DNA from: Ipomoea triloba
Lineage: Eukaryota > Streptophyta > Magnoliopsida > Solanales > Convolvulaceae
Length of the DNA stretch: 64,000 nt
NCBI RefSeq assembly: GCF_003576645.1
Contig: NC_044922.1
Coordinates: 26,323,061 to 26,387,060, forward strand
Direction of reading: 5' to 3'
Part shown: piece by piece, positions 43,896 to 56,215 of the stretch
Numbering within the stretch: position 1 is the stretch's first letter
How the letters are laid out: every line of letters begins with the position of its first letter
Program-made: the position numbers and the translations under genes
Notes under the pieces: generated by a model
The model's database searches: none
What the model saw: only the letters and a program-made list of their open reading frames with translations
Told to the model about the DNA's origin: nothing

Positions 43896-46140
43896 GTTAA
43901 AGATTGTGCCTTTGAATACTCAAATATTCAAAAAGATGGTAAAGTTACGAATACTCATTTTGAATGGTACGTGTCTTAGCGGATCTTTTAAATATTTATC
44001 CAATGAGCTCAGGTTGCTTAGATTACACTATTGCCATTTGAGTTGCATACCATCTAATTTTCGCTGTGAGAAACTTGTTGAGTTAGAAATGCAAGGTTGC
44101 AATATCAAAGAATTCCAATGCAATATGCAGGTTAGTATGTCTAATGTTTCTTTCAACATTAATTGCATATTTCTTAATTAAGAACTGTAACTTGGAAAAT
44201 AGAAATTAATTAAATCTTTTTTACTTTTTTTTTTCAACAGCATTTTAGATGCTTTAGGATCTTAAATTTTGATACATGTGAACAACTTAAGAAAACACCA
44301 AACTTCACTGGGGCACATGCTCTTCAAAAAGTATCCTTTCAGTTTTGTTCAAATTTGGTCGAGGTACACCCATCAATTGGAAGTTTGGAGAGACTTGTTG
44401 AGTTACATTTTGAAAGGTGCAAGAAACTCAAGGTGCTTCCGAGTAGCATTTGCAACTTAAAATCACTTGAAGTTTTAGATTTAGATTATTGCAAAAAACT
44501 GAGGGAGCTTCCAATTGACTTGGGAAAGTTAGAGCAACTAAGAGAGTTACATGCTTGTGAAACTGACATCTCACATATACCATTTTCTTTGGGATGCTTG
44601 AGAAATCTAAAGGAACTGAATCTGCGTCAGGACACTAAGAAATCACGTGATGGTGTTGCTTTTTTTGCACCTTCAGTTGCAAATTCGTGCTCCTTTGAAG
44701 TTATTGAGAATTTGACCTCATTGGTATCTTTAAATTTATCAGGAAGAAGTTGTAATCTTCAAAGCTTACCCTTCCGCCTTTGTCATCTTTCAAACTTGAA
44801 AGATCTTGGCTTGGAGGATTTCCAAAATCTTAGAGTGCTTGTAGAACTTCCTCCTAGTTTGGTGAGGCTCTCTGCAAACAATTGTGTCTCATTGGTGAAA
44901 ATAGTAACTGTATCAAACTTGAAGAAACTTGAAATGTTGTGTCTTGAAAACTGTAAAAGTTTGGTTGAGCTTCCAAACATGGAGAGTCTTTCATCCTTAG
45001 AATGTCTTCACATAAGCAATTGCAATGCTTTGAGTATTCCTGACAAGTATTTGCATGAAGAAGATTTTCCAATTGCTCTTAGGAGTTTGTCCTCCTCGTT
45101 GAATGAAATAGATTTAATGGGAAGTTATTATCTTCAAAGTTTACTATTAAGCCTTTGCCATCAATATTCCAATTTGATGTATCTCTCCTTGGACGATCTG
45201 CAGAATCTTAGATCACTTCCACAACTTCCTCCTAATTTGTCGCTACTCTCTGCAAAGAATTGTGTCTCATTAGAAAAGATAGCAGATCTATCCAACTTGA
45301 AAAGACTTTGGTCACTAGATATTCAGAACTGCAAAAGTTTGGTTGAGCTTTTAGGCTTGGAGAGTGTTGGATCCTTACGTAGTCTTGGGATAGCAAATTG
45401 CAGCGGTTTGAGGATTCCTCCGATTGAAAAGTGGTTCAAGGTTAGTTAATTTTATATATATGTTCCCTTCATCTCAATCTGATATTATATTAGAATAGAT
45501 GGTAATAACTAGTTATGGTATTAATAATTGTTATATTGTATGTCTGTATTCCGTAATGTAGGTACATCCCTGCAGAGATGATAGTGTCGATATTTTTGTG
45601 GGAGTAGTTGACCAGGGTACAATAGTCAGCAGTCTTTTTGTCGTGTGTCCATTCATTGTGATTGATTATAGTGAAATTGATTATGCTGATGATGGTCGTA
45701 ATAGAATTGATTTGAGTGTGAGAAGCAAAAGCAGTGGTGCTAATTGGATTCTGATGGAAGCCAAACCCGAATATAAGTTGTCGGGCATGTTTGAGGTTCC
45801 AATAATGATGGGAGAAGAATTGGAGGTGTATGCAGAACTCCATCCTTGGCAGAAGATATTTTGTGTATGTGAAATACATAGAAACAGAGAAGGGGAAGTG
45901 CGTTTCTTTCCATCCACAAGGGGATGCATTCCTTCCTATAATATGGAAGATGGAGAGAAGAAGAGGAAGAGGAAAAGGAAGGTGGAGATAGGTAGAGGCG
46001 GACAGAGGCGTTTCCTTCCAATCACAAGGGGATTGATTCCTTGTGTTATGACCCAGCTGGGACAAGATGGACAAAGGAAGAGGAAAAGGAAGGCGCCGAT
46101 AGACAGAGGCGGCAGATCTATCCGGCAGAGGCGGTTATAA
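43896..46140 (+). pseudogene. second partial copy of TNL-E 3' half behind an N
   Basis: The segment starts inside the short LRR exon. 43896-44081 follows 41394-41579 and 44082-46075 follows 41901-43894 at a constant 2,181-base offset, with a single base difference noticed (GGTTGC against GGTTGT near 44098). It lacks the hybrid exon. LRR exon 44241-45440 and last exon 45562-46140 are open, and the last exon reaches a natural TAA after RSIRQRRL, completing the tail that TNL-E loses at the N. It is likely an allele or overlapping contig rather than a new gene. Confidence 0.8.
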
Positions 46141-46780
46141 TCTTCAGCTTTTCATTTGCTGCAAAAAGGCCCCATTATTATTATTGTAACTTGTAAGTAT
46201 ATCCACCCTTCACACTTCACCACACTTCTGTAACATCTACATCTTTTCTTGTTTATTGAATGTCATTTTAATATTTATTTATTATTTATAATTTATGAAT
46301 GAACCGACACTGCAGTATTTGAATTATCACATTTTTTTATATTTTATTTATTTTGATTAAAGCGTAATTAACTAATTAAAAATATGACTTAACTTACTTT
46401 CATATTTCATCCTATTTTACCTCATATTTTTATGCTTCAAATTTAGTGATTAGGTTCAAATAGCTTTTATTTGCTTTTGTGTGTGTGGACAGGTACAATT
46501 TAATTTGATCATCAAAGCAATTAACAGTGATTTTTATACCATTTGGATGGAGATGGAGTCATTGATGGGAGAAGAATTGGAGGTGTATGTAGAACTCCAT
46601 CCTTGGCAGAAGATAATTTGTGATTATCTCTCTCTCCCCCTCTCTCTCTATTATAAAGTTCCACTGAATGATTAAAAAGATGACTTCAAGTTCATATTTG
46701 GTCTTAGTTTATCTCATATTTAACTTTGTTTTTATGCTTAAAATGTAGTGATTGTGTTCAAATTAAAAGAACTTTTATTT
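46141..46780. other. TNL-E 3' flank with a last-exon fragment
   Basis: The flank matches 19185-19810 closely. At 46481-46675 it holds the same short fragment as 19523-19720 (GEELEVYVELHPWQ). The LINE scrap found at 19811 is absent here. Confidence 0.7.
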
Positions 46781-46797
46781 GCTTTGTTTGTGTAGAC

Positions 46798-47690
46798 GGG
46801 TACAATTTAACTTGATCAGAGCAATTATACATGAGTGGTTTTTATACCATTTGGATATGGATGGAATCAATTGGATGATGGAAACAAAAGGGATCGGAGA
46901 TAAAAAAAAAAAAAAAAAAAAAATTGGACCACAAAGCCTCAAGTCAGACTGCATGTCAAGATTTTGCTTTAACTATGTAATTAAAACATTTGCCTGTTGC
47001 ATTATTCCAACGTTTTCGAGGCATGGATTCGTTTATATGTTTTTGATGGACTTTCATTTTGGTCACTGCAGGCAATGGGTCAGAGTTGATTGGTATCACT
47101 ACCCGAAAGCAAAGCCAGTGGTGCCTCAGCAAGTAAATATCATAATATATTGATGCCATGATAGGTTATTTTATATGTAATTAGCTAACAGCTAATTTTA
47201 CCAAATACATTTTACAATTAGCTAATACTATGTCAAACCAGCTAACTCAATAAGATATCAGCTATCCGCTAATTGTTATATGGAATCCAACAATGCAGGC
47301 ATGTTGTGAAGGTGACAGTGTCAAGATTTCGCCTGATGAAGTGATACATTTGTCAGTTGCATTGTGCCAACGCTTTCGAGGCATGGATTCATTTATATGA
47401 TTTCGGTGGGCTTTTGTTTTGGTGACTGCAATGGAGTTCGTATCGCTACGAGAAGCAAAACTAGTGGTGACTCAGCTTGGGTGGGAGATGAATGCTGTGT
47501 GGAGAAGAAGAAGAAGTATGGAAGAGTTGATTTTGAGGTGGCACTCTGGCAGTAATGGTGGGGAAGTAGTGGCAAGTGTTTGCAATAATCAAACTAGTGA
47601 TCTTCTCTTACAAGAATCATGTTTCACCCCACTCGATTATCTTTTGAGACTTTTTTTCTTTTCTTTTTTAATCCATGTGTATTGCAAATT
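46798..47690 (+). pseudogene. degenerate TNL 3' exons, paralog of 20060-20925
   Basis: VQFNLIRAIIHEW is followed by a poly-A expansion (46901-46922) that breaks the first patch. The second patch begins near 47299 with CCEGDSVKISPDE and stops after GMDSFI, while the other copy stays open. Both copies are non-functional in different ways. Confidence 0.6.
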
Positions 47691-47699
47691 TGTGCTCCT

Positions 47700-48310
47700 T
47701 TGAAGTTATTGAGAATTTGACCTCATTGAAATATTTAAATTTATTAGGAAGAATATCTTCAGAGCTTACCCTTCCGCCTTTGTCATCTTTCAAACTTGAA
47801 AGTTCTCCACTTGGAAAATTTGCAAAATTTTAGAGTACTTGTAGAATTTCCTCCTAGTATGGAGAATCTCTTTACATATAATTGTAACTCATTGGAAAAA
47901 TAGCAATTGTATCAAATTTGAAAAAACTTGAAGTTCTGTTTCTTGAAAACTGTGAAAGTTTGGTTGAGCTTCCAAACATGGAGAGGGTTTCATCCTCTTT
48001 TTTTTTTTTTTTTTTCATTCTTAGTAGAGCTTAACATAAGGAACTGTAAAAGTTTGGTTGAGCTTCTTAACATGAAGAGTCTTTCATACTTAGTAGTGCT
48101 TGACATAAGCAATTGGAATGCTTTGACTATTCCTGACAACTATTTGCATGAAGTAGATGGTGTTCCAATTGCTCTTAGGAGTTTGTCCTCATTGAAAGAA
48201 TTAGATTTAATGGGAAGATACCATTTTCAAAGTTTACCATTATACCATTTGAATGGAGATGGAGTCAATTGGAGGATGGGAACAAAAGGGAGATCAAGAA
48301 TTTGAACCAA
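47700..48310 (+). pseudogene. TNL LRR-exon relic, paralog of 20945-21490
   Basis: The relic has the same layout as 20945-21490: LRR motifs, a stop after the LEK codons near 47900, and a closing NGDGVNWRMGTKGRS. A run of about 20 T at about 47998-48017 is inserted in the middle, absent from the paralog. Confidence 0.75.
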
Positions 48311-50450
48311 AAAGCCTCAAGTCAAACTTGTAATTACAAGATGTGAACAACGGCACATAAAAAGTATGTATCATCTAGTGTGCTAAAACTCGAGGAACAA
48401 AGCAAGGTGGACCTATCTAGTGTAAAAGAAATGATTTTGAAGTCTCAACAATGATTGGAGAAAAGTGGTACAGTGGATGTGTATGCACAAGTGTAGAGCA
48501 AAATGGCTGGAATACTTAGGAGAAGATCGACACAGAAGATATTGCAGCAGCCTTTGGGAGTTTATCCTAGAGTATTTTCGTGGGATATGATGCATAGCTA
48601 GCTGCCTAGATTAGTAACTAATTACTTAAAAATTTCTCTAAATTTCATATCTTATTGATGTTAGCGCTTTTAAGATGCTTGATCATCATAAAACAAACAA
48701 TTATTAATTGAGCGTCAGTTGTGAATTCTTGTGTTGAAAGGTCTGATCACTTTCTTCGTAATTATTTTTTATTGATAGATTTATGTTGAAAAGTTTTTAG
48801 TACTAGGTTATTAGCCCCAATCCACTCTTTTTTTTGTTGGAGATAACATTGTGACAATGACAGTTATATTGTTTATTATCATAATTTTTTCTTCTTTCAA
48901 AAGTAACTTAGTTTTGCAATTTTACTAATAAAAATTCCAGTTTGAGCCAACAGTTCAAACTGAAACCTTTGGTTCGATCATTTTCAGAACCGAAATCACC
49001 AGTTCCGAACCGAAACAAAGAACTTTAGTTATAGGTAAAATGTAGTGGGAAATCATTAAGAAAGGCCAAGTCAATGGACAAAAGATTCACAAATCTTTAG
49101 TTTTAGTACACTTGACAGCTTAGCACCAGCCCCACTGTTATAGTGGCAAAATAGTGAATTTTGTCTGTTGGTAACAATTCCAGTTATATTTATTTTTATT
49201 ATTTATTAGAAATTTAGTTTTAAACTAATGAGATAGATTGAAGGGAAATTGATATTTTTTTCTTCTTGAATTATATGCGTATAGTATTTCTTTTTTCTCT
49301 AAATTATTCAGTATGCATATTAGCTCTCTCAATTATTTTAAAAGTGGTGATTTCTCATAATTTATATTAAATAGACATTTTTACTCATAAAAATAATTAT
49401 TTTATTTATTTTTCTTCTCTAACAAATTATTGCTTATATTTGAGAATTATAATAAATGCGAAAAAAGAGTACACACCATTTGTAAATCATCATGTTTAAT
49501 CCAAATATTCAAAAAGGCAAAGTATTTAGGGACAAGTTAAGTTATTCGGGTTTGGATTAATGAAGAAGTTTATGTATAACAATATTATTATTAGTCAATC
49601 ATATATTTTATCAATTAGCTAAGGTATAAATTTGAAAGTCTATACAATAGCAAATAACTATTGTTTTGTATGTATGTTCATGGCGAGGTTTCAAGGGTAA
49701 AATTTAATTAGGCATGAACCAAAGTACCAAAACATGAGCACTTAATATGGTTAGGAAAAATAATATATGATTTTTTCATGGTGTGGAATTCAAGACAATT
49801 CAATTAATAAATTATGTAGCTATTATAATATAATTGTCATTTTATGTACATTATTCAGTGTAAAATCATGAACCGTTTTATCGTTCTCGTCCTGGGAATA
49901 CAATCAATATAATTGTTTGTAGATATTAAAAGAGTAAACAAGTGATAGAAAGAGAACCACTAATCTTTATTATTCATCCTACCGTCGGCTACAAAGATAC
50001 TTAGAATATTTAATGTACACAGAAACGAAGATGGGGAAGTGCATTTCTTTCCATCCACAAGGTCCACTTTGAATAAATTTTTGAAAGTGAAAAAAACTCA
50101 GACGTCAAAAATGTCATTTTTCCTTATTATTCATTGAAAGAATATGAATATATTAAATAAATAAGATTTTGCTTTTAACTGTAAAAATATGTCACATAAA
50201 TAAATAGAAAAAAATAAAGTCAAAATTAAGAGACTGATCTCTGGTCTTTCTTCCCAAATTTTATCTATGTGATCAATTGAGTTACTAATGCAGAAAAGAC
50301 TATAACATTATTGGTATTATTAATGGTGGACAGTTGGGGGTCTAAGAAAATTAAAGTGACGTAACGTAACATATGAGATGGATGCACCTGCTACTATATG
50401 TACAAGAATTTTCCTTTTGAGTTTTGCGTTCTTTGGAAGGAAATTATTAA
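48311..50450. other. TNL intergenic flank, paralogous to 21491-23700
   Basis: No gene is present. The alignment to 21491-23700 is nearly continuous with a few small deletions. The upstream module lies at about 49090-49480. Confidence 0.7.
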
Positions 50451-50453
50451 GAA

Positions 50454-50474
50454 GACCAAGTCAATCAAATATAT
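50454..50474. promoter_or_regulatory. conserved W-box element upstream of TNL-F
   Basis: GACCAAGTCAATCAAATAT lies about 170 bp before the ATG. A TATA-like CTCTTTATATC follows at about 50547-50557. Confidence 0.5.
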
Positions 50475-51203
50475 TGTAGTGCACAAATAGCAATCTTAGG
50501 TTGGTTGTCTAAGAAATAATTTCCATGGAGTTTGGCATTTTCCAAGCTCTTTATATCTTTAGAAACTAGCTAGCTAGCTAGCAAATCAAGATAGAAGATA
50601 TATAGTGTTCTCAATTTCAAATATGGCCTCTTCTTCATCTTCATCTACTACTGCTTGCGTGTATGATGTTTCCTTGAGTTTTAAAGGAGAGACACGAAAA
50701 TCTTTTACTGATCACCTCTATAAAAATTTATGTCAAGCTGGAATTAACACCTTTCTGGATGATGAAGAAATTCGAAAAGGTGAGAACATCTCTGCTGAGC
50801 TATTGAAGGCCATCGAGGGGTCCAAGATATCTATCATCGTATTTTCCAAAACATATGCTCAATCTAGATGGTGTCTTGATGAACTGGTGAAGATTCTAGA
50901 CTGTAAGAAAAATTTGCAACAGGTGATTCTGCCTATATTCTACAACGTTGATCCTTCAGAGGTTCGTAAACAAACAGGTGAATTTGGTAAGGCGTTGACT
51001 CAACATCGACAACGATTTGATGATCAAAAAGTTGATGAGTGGAAAGTTGCACTCACTACTGTTGCTGATTTATCCGGATGGGATTTGCAAACCATGACAA
51101 ACGGGTAATCCTCTTTTCAATTTTGTTTTATTCTTGTGTGTGATAGTATGATATATTTATCACAATTTGGCTCACTAACTCATGTTGTCACTAACTCATG
51201 TTG

Positions 51204-51361
51204 CCAAGGACCTTGTAGTCCAGTGGCATCAAACCCTTCCCTTTATATGGGAGGTGGTGGGGTCTCCTCCTCAGTGGAGACAATACTGACTCTTGTGTTT
51301 CACTAGGTTGAGAAAGTAGTTATGAACAGATACTGCATTGTAATTGAGTTAGTAGTTTTTT
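51204..51361 (+). mobile_element. tRNA-derived SINE in intron 1 of TNL-F
   Basis: Compared with TNL-B intron 1, this segment is extra. CATGTTG occurs directly before it and again after its T-rich tail, fitting a target-site duplication. It starts CCAAGGACCTTGTAGTCCAG, with TAGTCCAGTGG as a slightly altered A-box, and is related to 32993-33117. Confidence 0.7.
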
Positions 51362-54300
51362 CATGTTGTCAATAATATTAATTATGTTAGCTAGTTTCGC
51401 TAATTAATAATTGCGTTCAAGCATCTTTACGGATGGATTAATATTCTTTTGGTAAAACAAGCTAAGAAGAATCTGCAAACTGCATTATTTCAATTTATTT
51501 TTCATTAATATTAATTCCGTTTAGAAATTATAATTATGGATTGATCATATCCGTTAATAAAAATATTATAAGAGTTGTTTACCTCAAACAATGGAATCAA
51601 GAGAGACTAAATATACATATTTCGTGTACAGTAACATGTGCTGTATTTAATTTCTTAGTTTTATGCTTTCCACCTATAATTTCTTTAGTGATTTAGATTG
51701 ACATTCATTGAAAAAATGTGATAAGTATAAAGCAAAGTTCATCAAAAAAATTACTGAAGAGGTATTGAGGGGAGTAAATCGTCGTACATACATGAATGTT
51801 TCAAAGTATCCTATTGGAATTGAATCTCGTGTCAGAGATATACTTCATTTATTGCAAGCTCAAAGACATGATGATATCAAGATGCTTGGAATCTTTGGCA
51901 TGGGTGGTGTGGGAAAAACAACCCTTGCTAAAGCCATTTATAACTTGAGTTTTCAAAAGTTTGAAGGTTGCTGCTTTATTGCAAACATTAGATCACAAGT
52001 TTCTAAAGGGTACAATGGTTTAGTTCGTTTACAAGAGACACTTCTTTGCAAAACACTTAACCGAAAGAAACTTGAAATAAAAAATGTTGATGAAGGAATA
52101 AGTTTGATAAAACAAAGACTGCGATCAAAAAGTGTTCTTATTGTTCTTGATGACATAGACAATACTAGTCAACTTGAATCATTAGCAGGACAACGGGATT
52201 GGTTTGGTTCAGGGAGCACAATTATAATAACAACTAGAGATGTTCAGTTGTTGAGTGACCTGGAAGCACACGAGAAGTACATGGTAGAAACGTTAAGCCC
52301 TTGTGAATCCTTGCAACTCTTGAGTTTGCATGCTTTTGGTGTTCCTATACCATTAGAGGAGTATATTGACCTATCCGAAAGGATAGCAAGTTATACTGGT
52401 GGACTTCCACTAGCACTTACAATTATAGGTTCTCATTTGCGTGGAAAATCAGTGCAAGAATGGAGTGATGATGCTAAGAAATTAAGAGGGATACCTCATG
52501 ATGATGTTCAAAAAATTCTTAAAATAAGTTATGATTCACTTGATGATGATACTCGAAATATCTTTCTTGATATTGCTTGTTTTTTATTGGGCATGACAAA
52601 AATGACACTTCTATGATATTGGAAGCTTGTGGTTTTTATGCTAAAAGTGGAATAAGAATTTTGATTGAAAGATGCTTGTTGACAACAAATGGGGATGGAA
52701 AGTTTGAAAGTCTTGAGATGCATGATTTAGTACGAGATATTGGAAGAGAAATTGTTCGAAAGGAATCTCCAAGAGAGCCTGGCAAACAAAGTAGATTAAT
52801 TGACCCAAAGGATGTCTTCGATGTTCTTCACGGGAACAAGGTAACACATTTCCTTTGTATTTGAGTTATTCTAGTTAATTCATTTGCTTTTTATACTTAA
52901 CGATATTAAAATCAAAGATTTCAAATTATCTAAAATCTAAAATAATGTTATATAAATGTTTTTTTAGGGCACAGAAGCAATTGAAGGGATGATTGTTAAT
53001 TCTGACATGCTAGAGAATGTGCCTTTGAATACACAAGTATTCAAAAGGATGGTAAAGTTACGAATACTCATATTGAATGGTATGTGTCTCAGCGGATCTT
53101 TTAAATATTTATCGAATGAACTTAGGTTTTTTAGATTACACAATTGCAACTTGAGTCGCATACAATATGATTTTCACCGTGAGAAACTTGTTGAGTTAGA
53201 CATGGAAGGTAGCAATATCAAAGAATTCCAATGCAATATGGAGGTTAGTATGTATAATGTTTTTTTTAACATTGCATATTTCTTATGAGAACTTTGACTA
53301 GAAAAATAGAAATTGATTAAACGTTTTTCTACTTTTTTTTTTCAACAGCATTTTAGATGGTTGAGGATCTTAAAGCTTGATTTCTGTCAACAATTTAAGA
53401 AAACCCCAAACTTCACTGGATCACAGACTCTTCATAAAGTATCCTTAATTTGTTGTTCAAGTTTGGTCAAGGTACACCCATCAATTGGATGTTTGGAGAG
53501 ACTCGTTGAGTTAAATTTCTTCCGTTGCAAGGAACTCAAGGTTCTTCCAAGTAGCATTTGCAAGTTAAAGTCACTTGAAGTTTTACGTTTAGATGAATGC
53601 GAAAAACTGAGGGAACTTCCAATTGACTTGGGAAAATTAGAGCAACTAAGAGAGTTACTTGCTAATGGAAATGCCATCTCACATATACCATTTTCTTTCG
53701 GATGTTTGAGAAATCTAAAGACACTGTATCTGGGGAAGAGCAAGAATTGTGTACTATCAAAATCAAAATCTCAACTTCTTGACAATTTATCATCACCTCT
53801 TTTTTTGTCAAGAAGAAGTCGTGTTGGTGTTGGTTTCTTTCCACCTTCAGTTGCAAATTTGTGCTCTTTGGAATTTCTATATCTGAATGACATCTATCTA
53901 CATGAAGTAGATCTTAGGATCACTCTTGAGAATTTGACCTCATTGGTATCTTTAGATTTATCAGGGAGTTATTGTCATCAAAGCTTACCCTTTGACCTTT
54001 GTCATCTTTCAAACTTGAAATTTCTATCCTTGAACAATTTGGAAAATCTTAGAGTACTTGTAGAACTTCCTCCTAGTTTGGTGAATCTCTCTGCAGGAAA
54101 TTGTGTTTCATTGGAAAATATAGCAGTTGTATCAAACTTGAAGAGACTTGAAGTGTTGCGTATTGGGAATTGCAAAAGTTTGGTTGTGCTTCCAAACATG
54201 GAGAGTCTTTCATCCTTAGTAGAGCTTGACATAAGCAATTGCATAAGTTTGGTTGAGCTTCCGGACATGGAGAGTCTTTCATCCTTAGAAATTCTTGGCA

Positions 54301-54845
54301 TAAGGAATTGCATAAGTTTGGTTGAGCTTCCGAACATGGAGAGTCTTTCATCCTTAAAATGTCTTAACATAAGGAATTGCAATGCTTTAACTATTCCTGA
54401 CAACTATTTGCATGAAGAAGATTTTCCAATTGTTCTTAGGAGTTTGTCCTCCTCGTTGAATGAAATAGATTTAATGGGAAGATATTATCTTCAAAGTTTA
54501 CTATTAAACCTTTGTCATCACTCCAATTTGAAGTATCTCTGCTTAGACGATCTGCAGAATCTTAGATTACTTCCACAACTTCCTCCTAATTTGGAGATAC
54601 TCTCTGCAAAGAATTGTGTCTCATTAGAAAAGATAGCAGATCTATCCAACTTGAAAAGACTCCATGAACTAGATATTCAGAACTGTAAAAGTTTGGTTGA
54701 GCTTTCAGGCTTGGAGAGTCTTGAATCCTTAACTGTTCTTGGGATAGCAAATTGCATTGGTTTGAGGATTCCTTCAATTGAAAAGTGGTTCAAGGTTAGT
54801 TATATATATATGTTCCCCTCATCTTCGATTTGATAATTTGGTGTT

Positions 54846-54868
54846 TATATATATATATATATATATTA
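54846..54868. repeat. (TA)n microsatellite in the last intron of TNL-F
   Basis: About 11 TA units at the same intron position as the much longer run in TNL-A. Confidence 0.9.
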
Positions 54869-55327
54869 TAGTAGGTAGGTAGTAATAAGTAATTATAATA
54901 TTGTATGTATGTATTCATAATGTAGGCACATTCTAAAGGTGACAGTGTCGATATTTCGCTTTGCGCGAACTATGGGTCTGTACTCTGCATTTTTCGAAAA
55001 CCTATGGGGGATGTACAGCTTCAAATCATGCACAGTGTGATTGATCCCTGCAGTGAAATTGAGGGTTGCAATGGAATTCGTTTGAGTGCGAGAATCAAAA
55101 GCAGTGGTGCTTGGTTTATAGAGCAACAAAAATATTTTAACAGAAAAAGTGAATCCTTTATTGCGATTTGTTTTGATTTTCCCACAATGATGGGAGAAGT
55201 ATTGGAGGTCTGTGTAGAACTCAAGGATCATGTGCAGATCATATTTTGTCTATTTGAAATACATAGAAATAGAGAAGGCGAAGTGCGTTTCTTTCCATCC
55301 ACAAGGGGATTCATTCCTGCCAGCTGA

Positions 55328-56104
55328 TTTTGTAAAGGATGCATATAATGTTATTAGAGTAGCATCAGATCAGACTTGCGTTAGTTGTACGTGTTTAGCA
55401 TCTTCAGCTTTTGCTGCAAATGAAAGTAAAAATGGATTGTAAGTATATCCTTCCTTCACACTTTAACATCTGATCTATATCTTTATATTTAATGGCATTT
55501 TAATATATATTATTATTTATAATTTATAAATGAACCGACTGTAGTATAAAGAGTAGGACGGCTGGAGTAGGGGAAGACACAGAACATGTTGTATTTGTGA
55601 GTTATGTTTTTCCTTTTTATTAAGTATTTTTGTTGGTCTATGATGATGTGTATCTAGTATAGCTTAATGTTATGAAATATATTGGAGGGTCCAAAATGAT
55701 TTCATTTAGCAATATAATGTTGTGAATGCAGGAATTGAAGAATCAACATTCAGAAGAATAAGAAGATGATGAGAGCGGATGCACATTTCCATCCTCTACA
55801 TACACCTACTTTGTCCATTTCAAATACTTAGAACAGAGATGTGGTTGATGGTAGACAACTAGACATGCGGGTTGATATATAAGTGCTTTAATATTTTAAC
55901 CTTGCATTTAAGCTTAATTATTTTGCTTACCATTTGCTGTGATTTTACCCAAAGTGTTCCTCATTTGATTCATTTGTCTGTTTAGGTGTAATTCTTGATA
56001 ATTTAGATGAATTAAATGATTTCTGGAGCATTTTGTATGCATGTTAGAATCAACAAGAGCCAATGAGAAATTATGGAGATGCGGCAACACCTCTTGAAGA
56101 GTAG
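55328..56104. other. TNL-F 3' flank
   Basis: No gene is seen. From about 55550 it parallels 7035-7470, including a single copy of the sequence that is duplicated at 7418-7501. Confidence 0.7.
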
Positions 56105-56215
56105 GATATGCACATTTGCATGATGTGCAGAAGATGCTTTGTGTAGTTGAAATACATATATAGAAACAGAGATGGAGAAGTGAGCTGAGGTTCTTCCCAT
56201 CCAACAGGGGATACT
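56105..56215 (+). pseudogene. TNL last-exon relic
   Basis: Recognisable pieces are HDVQKMLCVVEIHI and, after an in-frame stop, RFFPSNRGYCP, parallel to WQKIFCVAEIHRN and RFFPSTRGCIP. The frame is broken by small changes. Confidence 0.65.

Larger units (their letters stand above)
50623..55327 (+). pseudogene. TNL-F, full-length TNL pseudogene
   Basis: Exon blocks: TIR 50623-51104, NB-ARC about 51726-52840, short LRR 52968-53243, long LRR 53349-54794 (482 codons, open) and last exon 54926-55327. Two lesions break it. The intron-1 acceptor has lost its G at 51724, moving the AG one base and shifting the frame. A T is missing from the run at 52580-52585 (six instead of seven) within DIACFFIG. 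Elsewhere the NB-ARC motifs GMGGVGKTT, VLDDID, TTRD, GGLPLAL and MHDLVRDIG are kept. In the TIR, YDVFLSF has become YDVSLSF. The last exon ends EVRFFPSTRGFIPAS without the basic tail. It is the close paralog of TNL-B. Confidence 0.85.

Noticed and set aside
43896..46140. An independent sixth receptor gene
   Set aside because: It repeats the preceding 2 kb almost perfectly and starts at an N; a contig overlap or allele is more likely.
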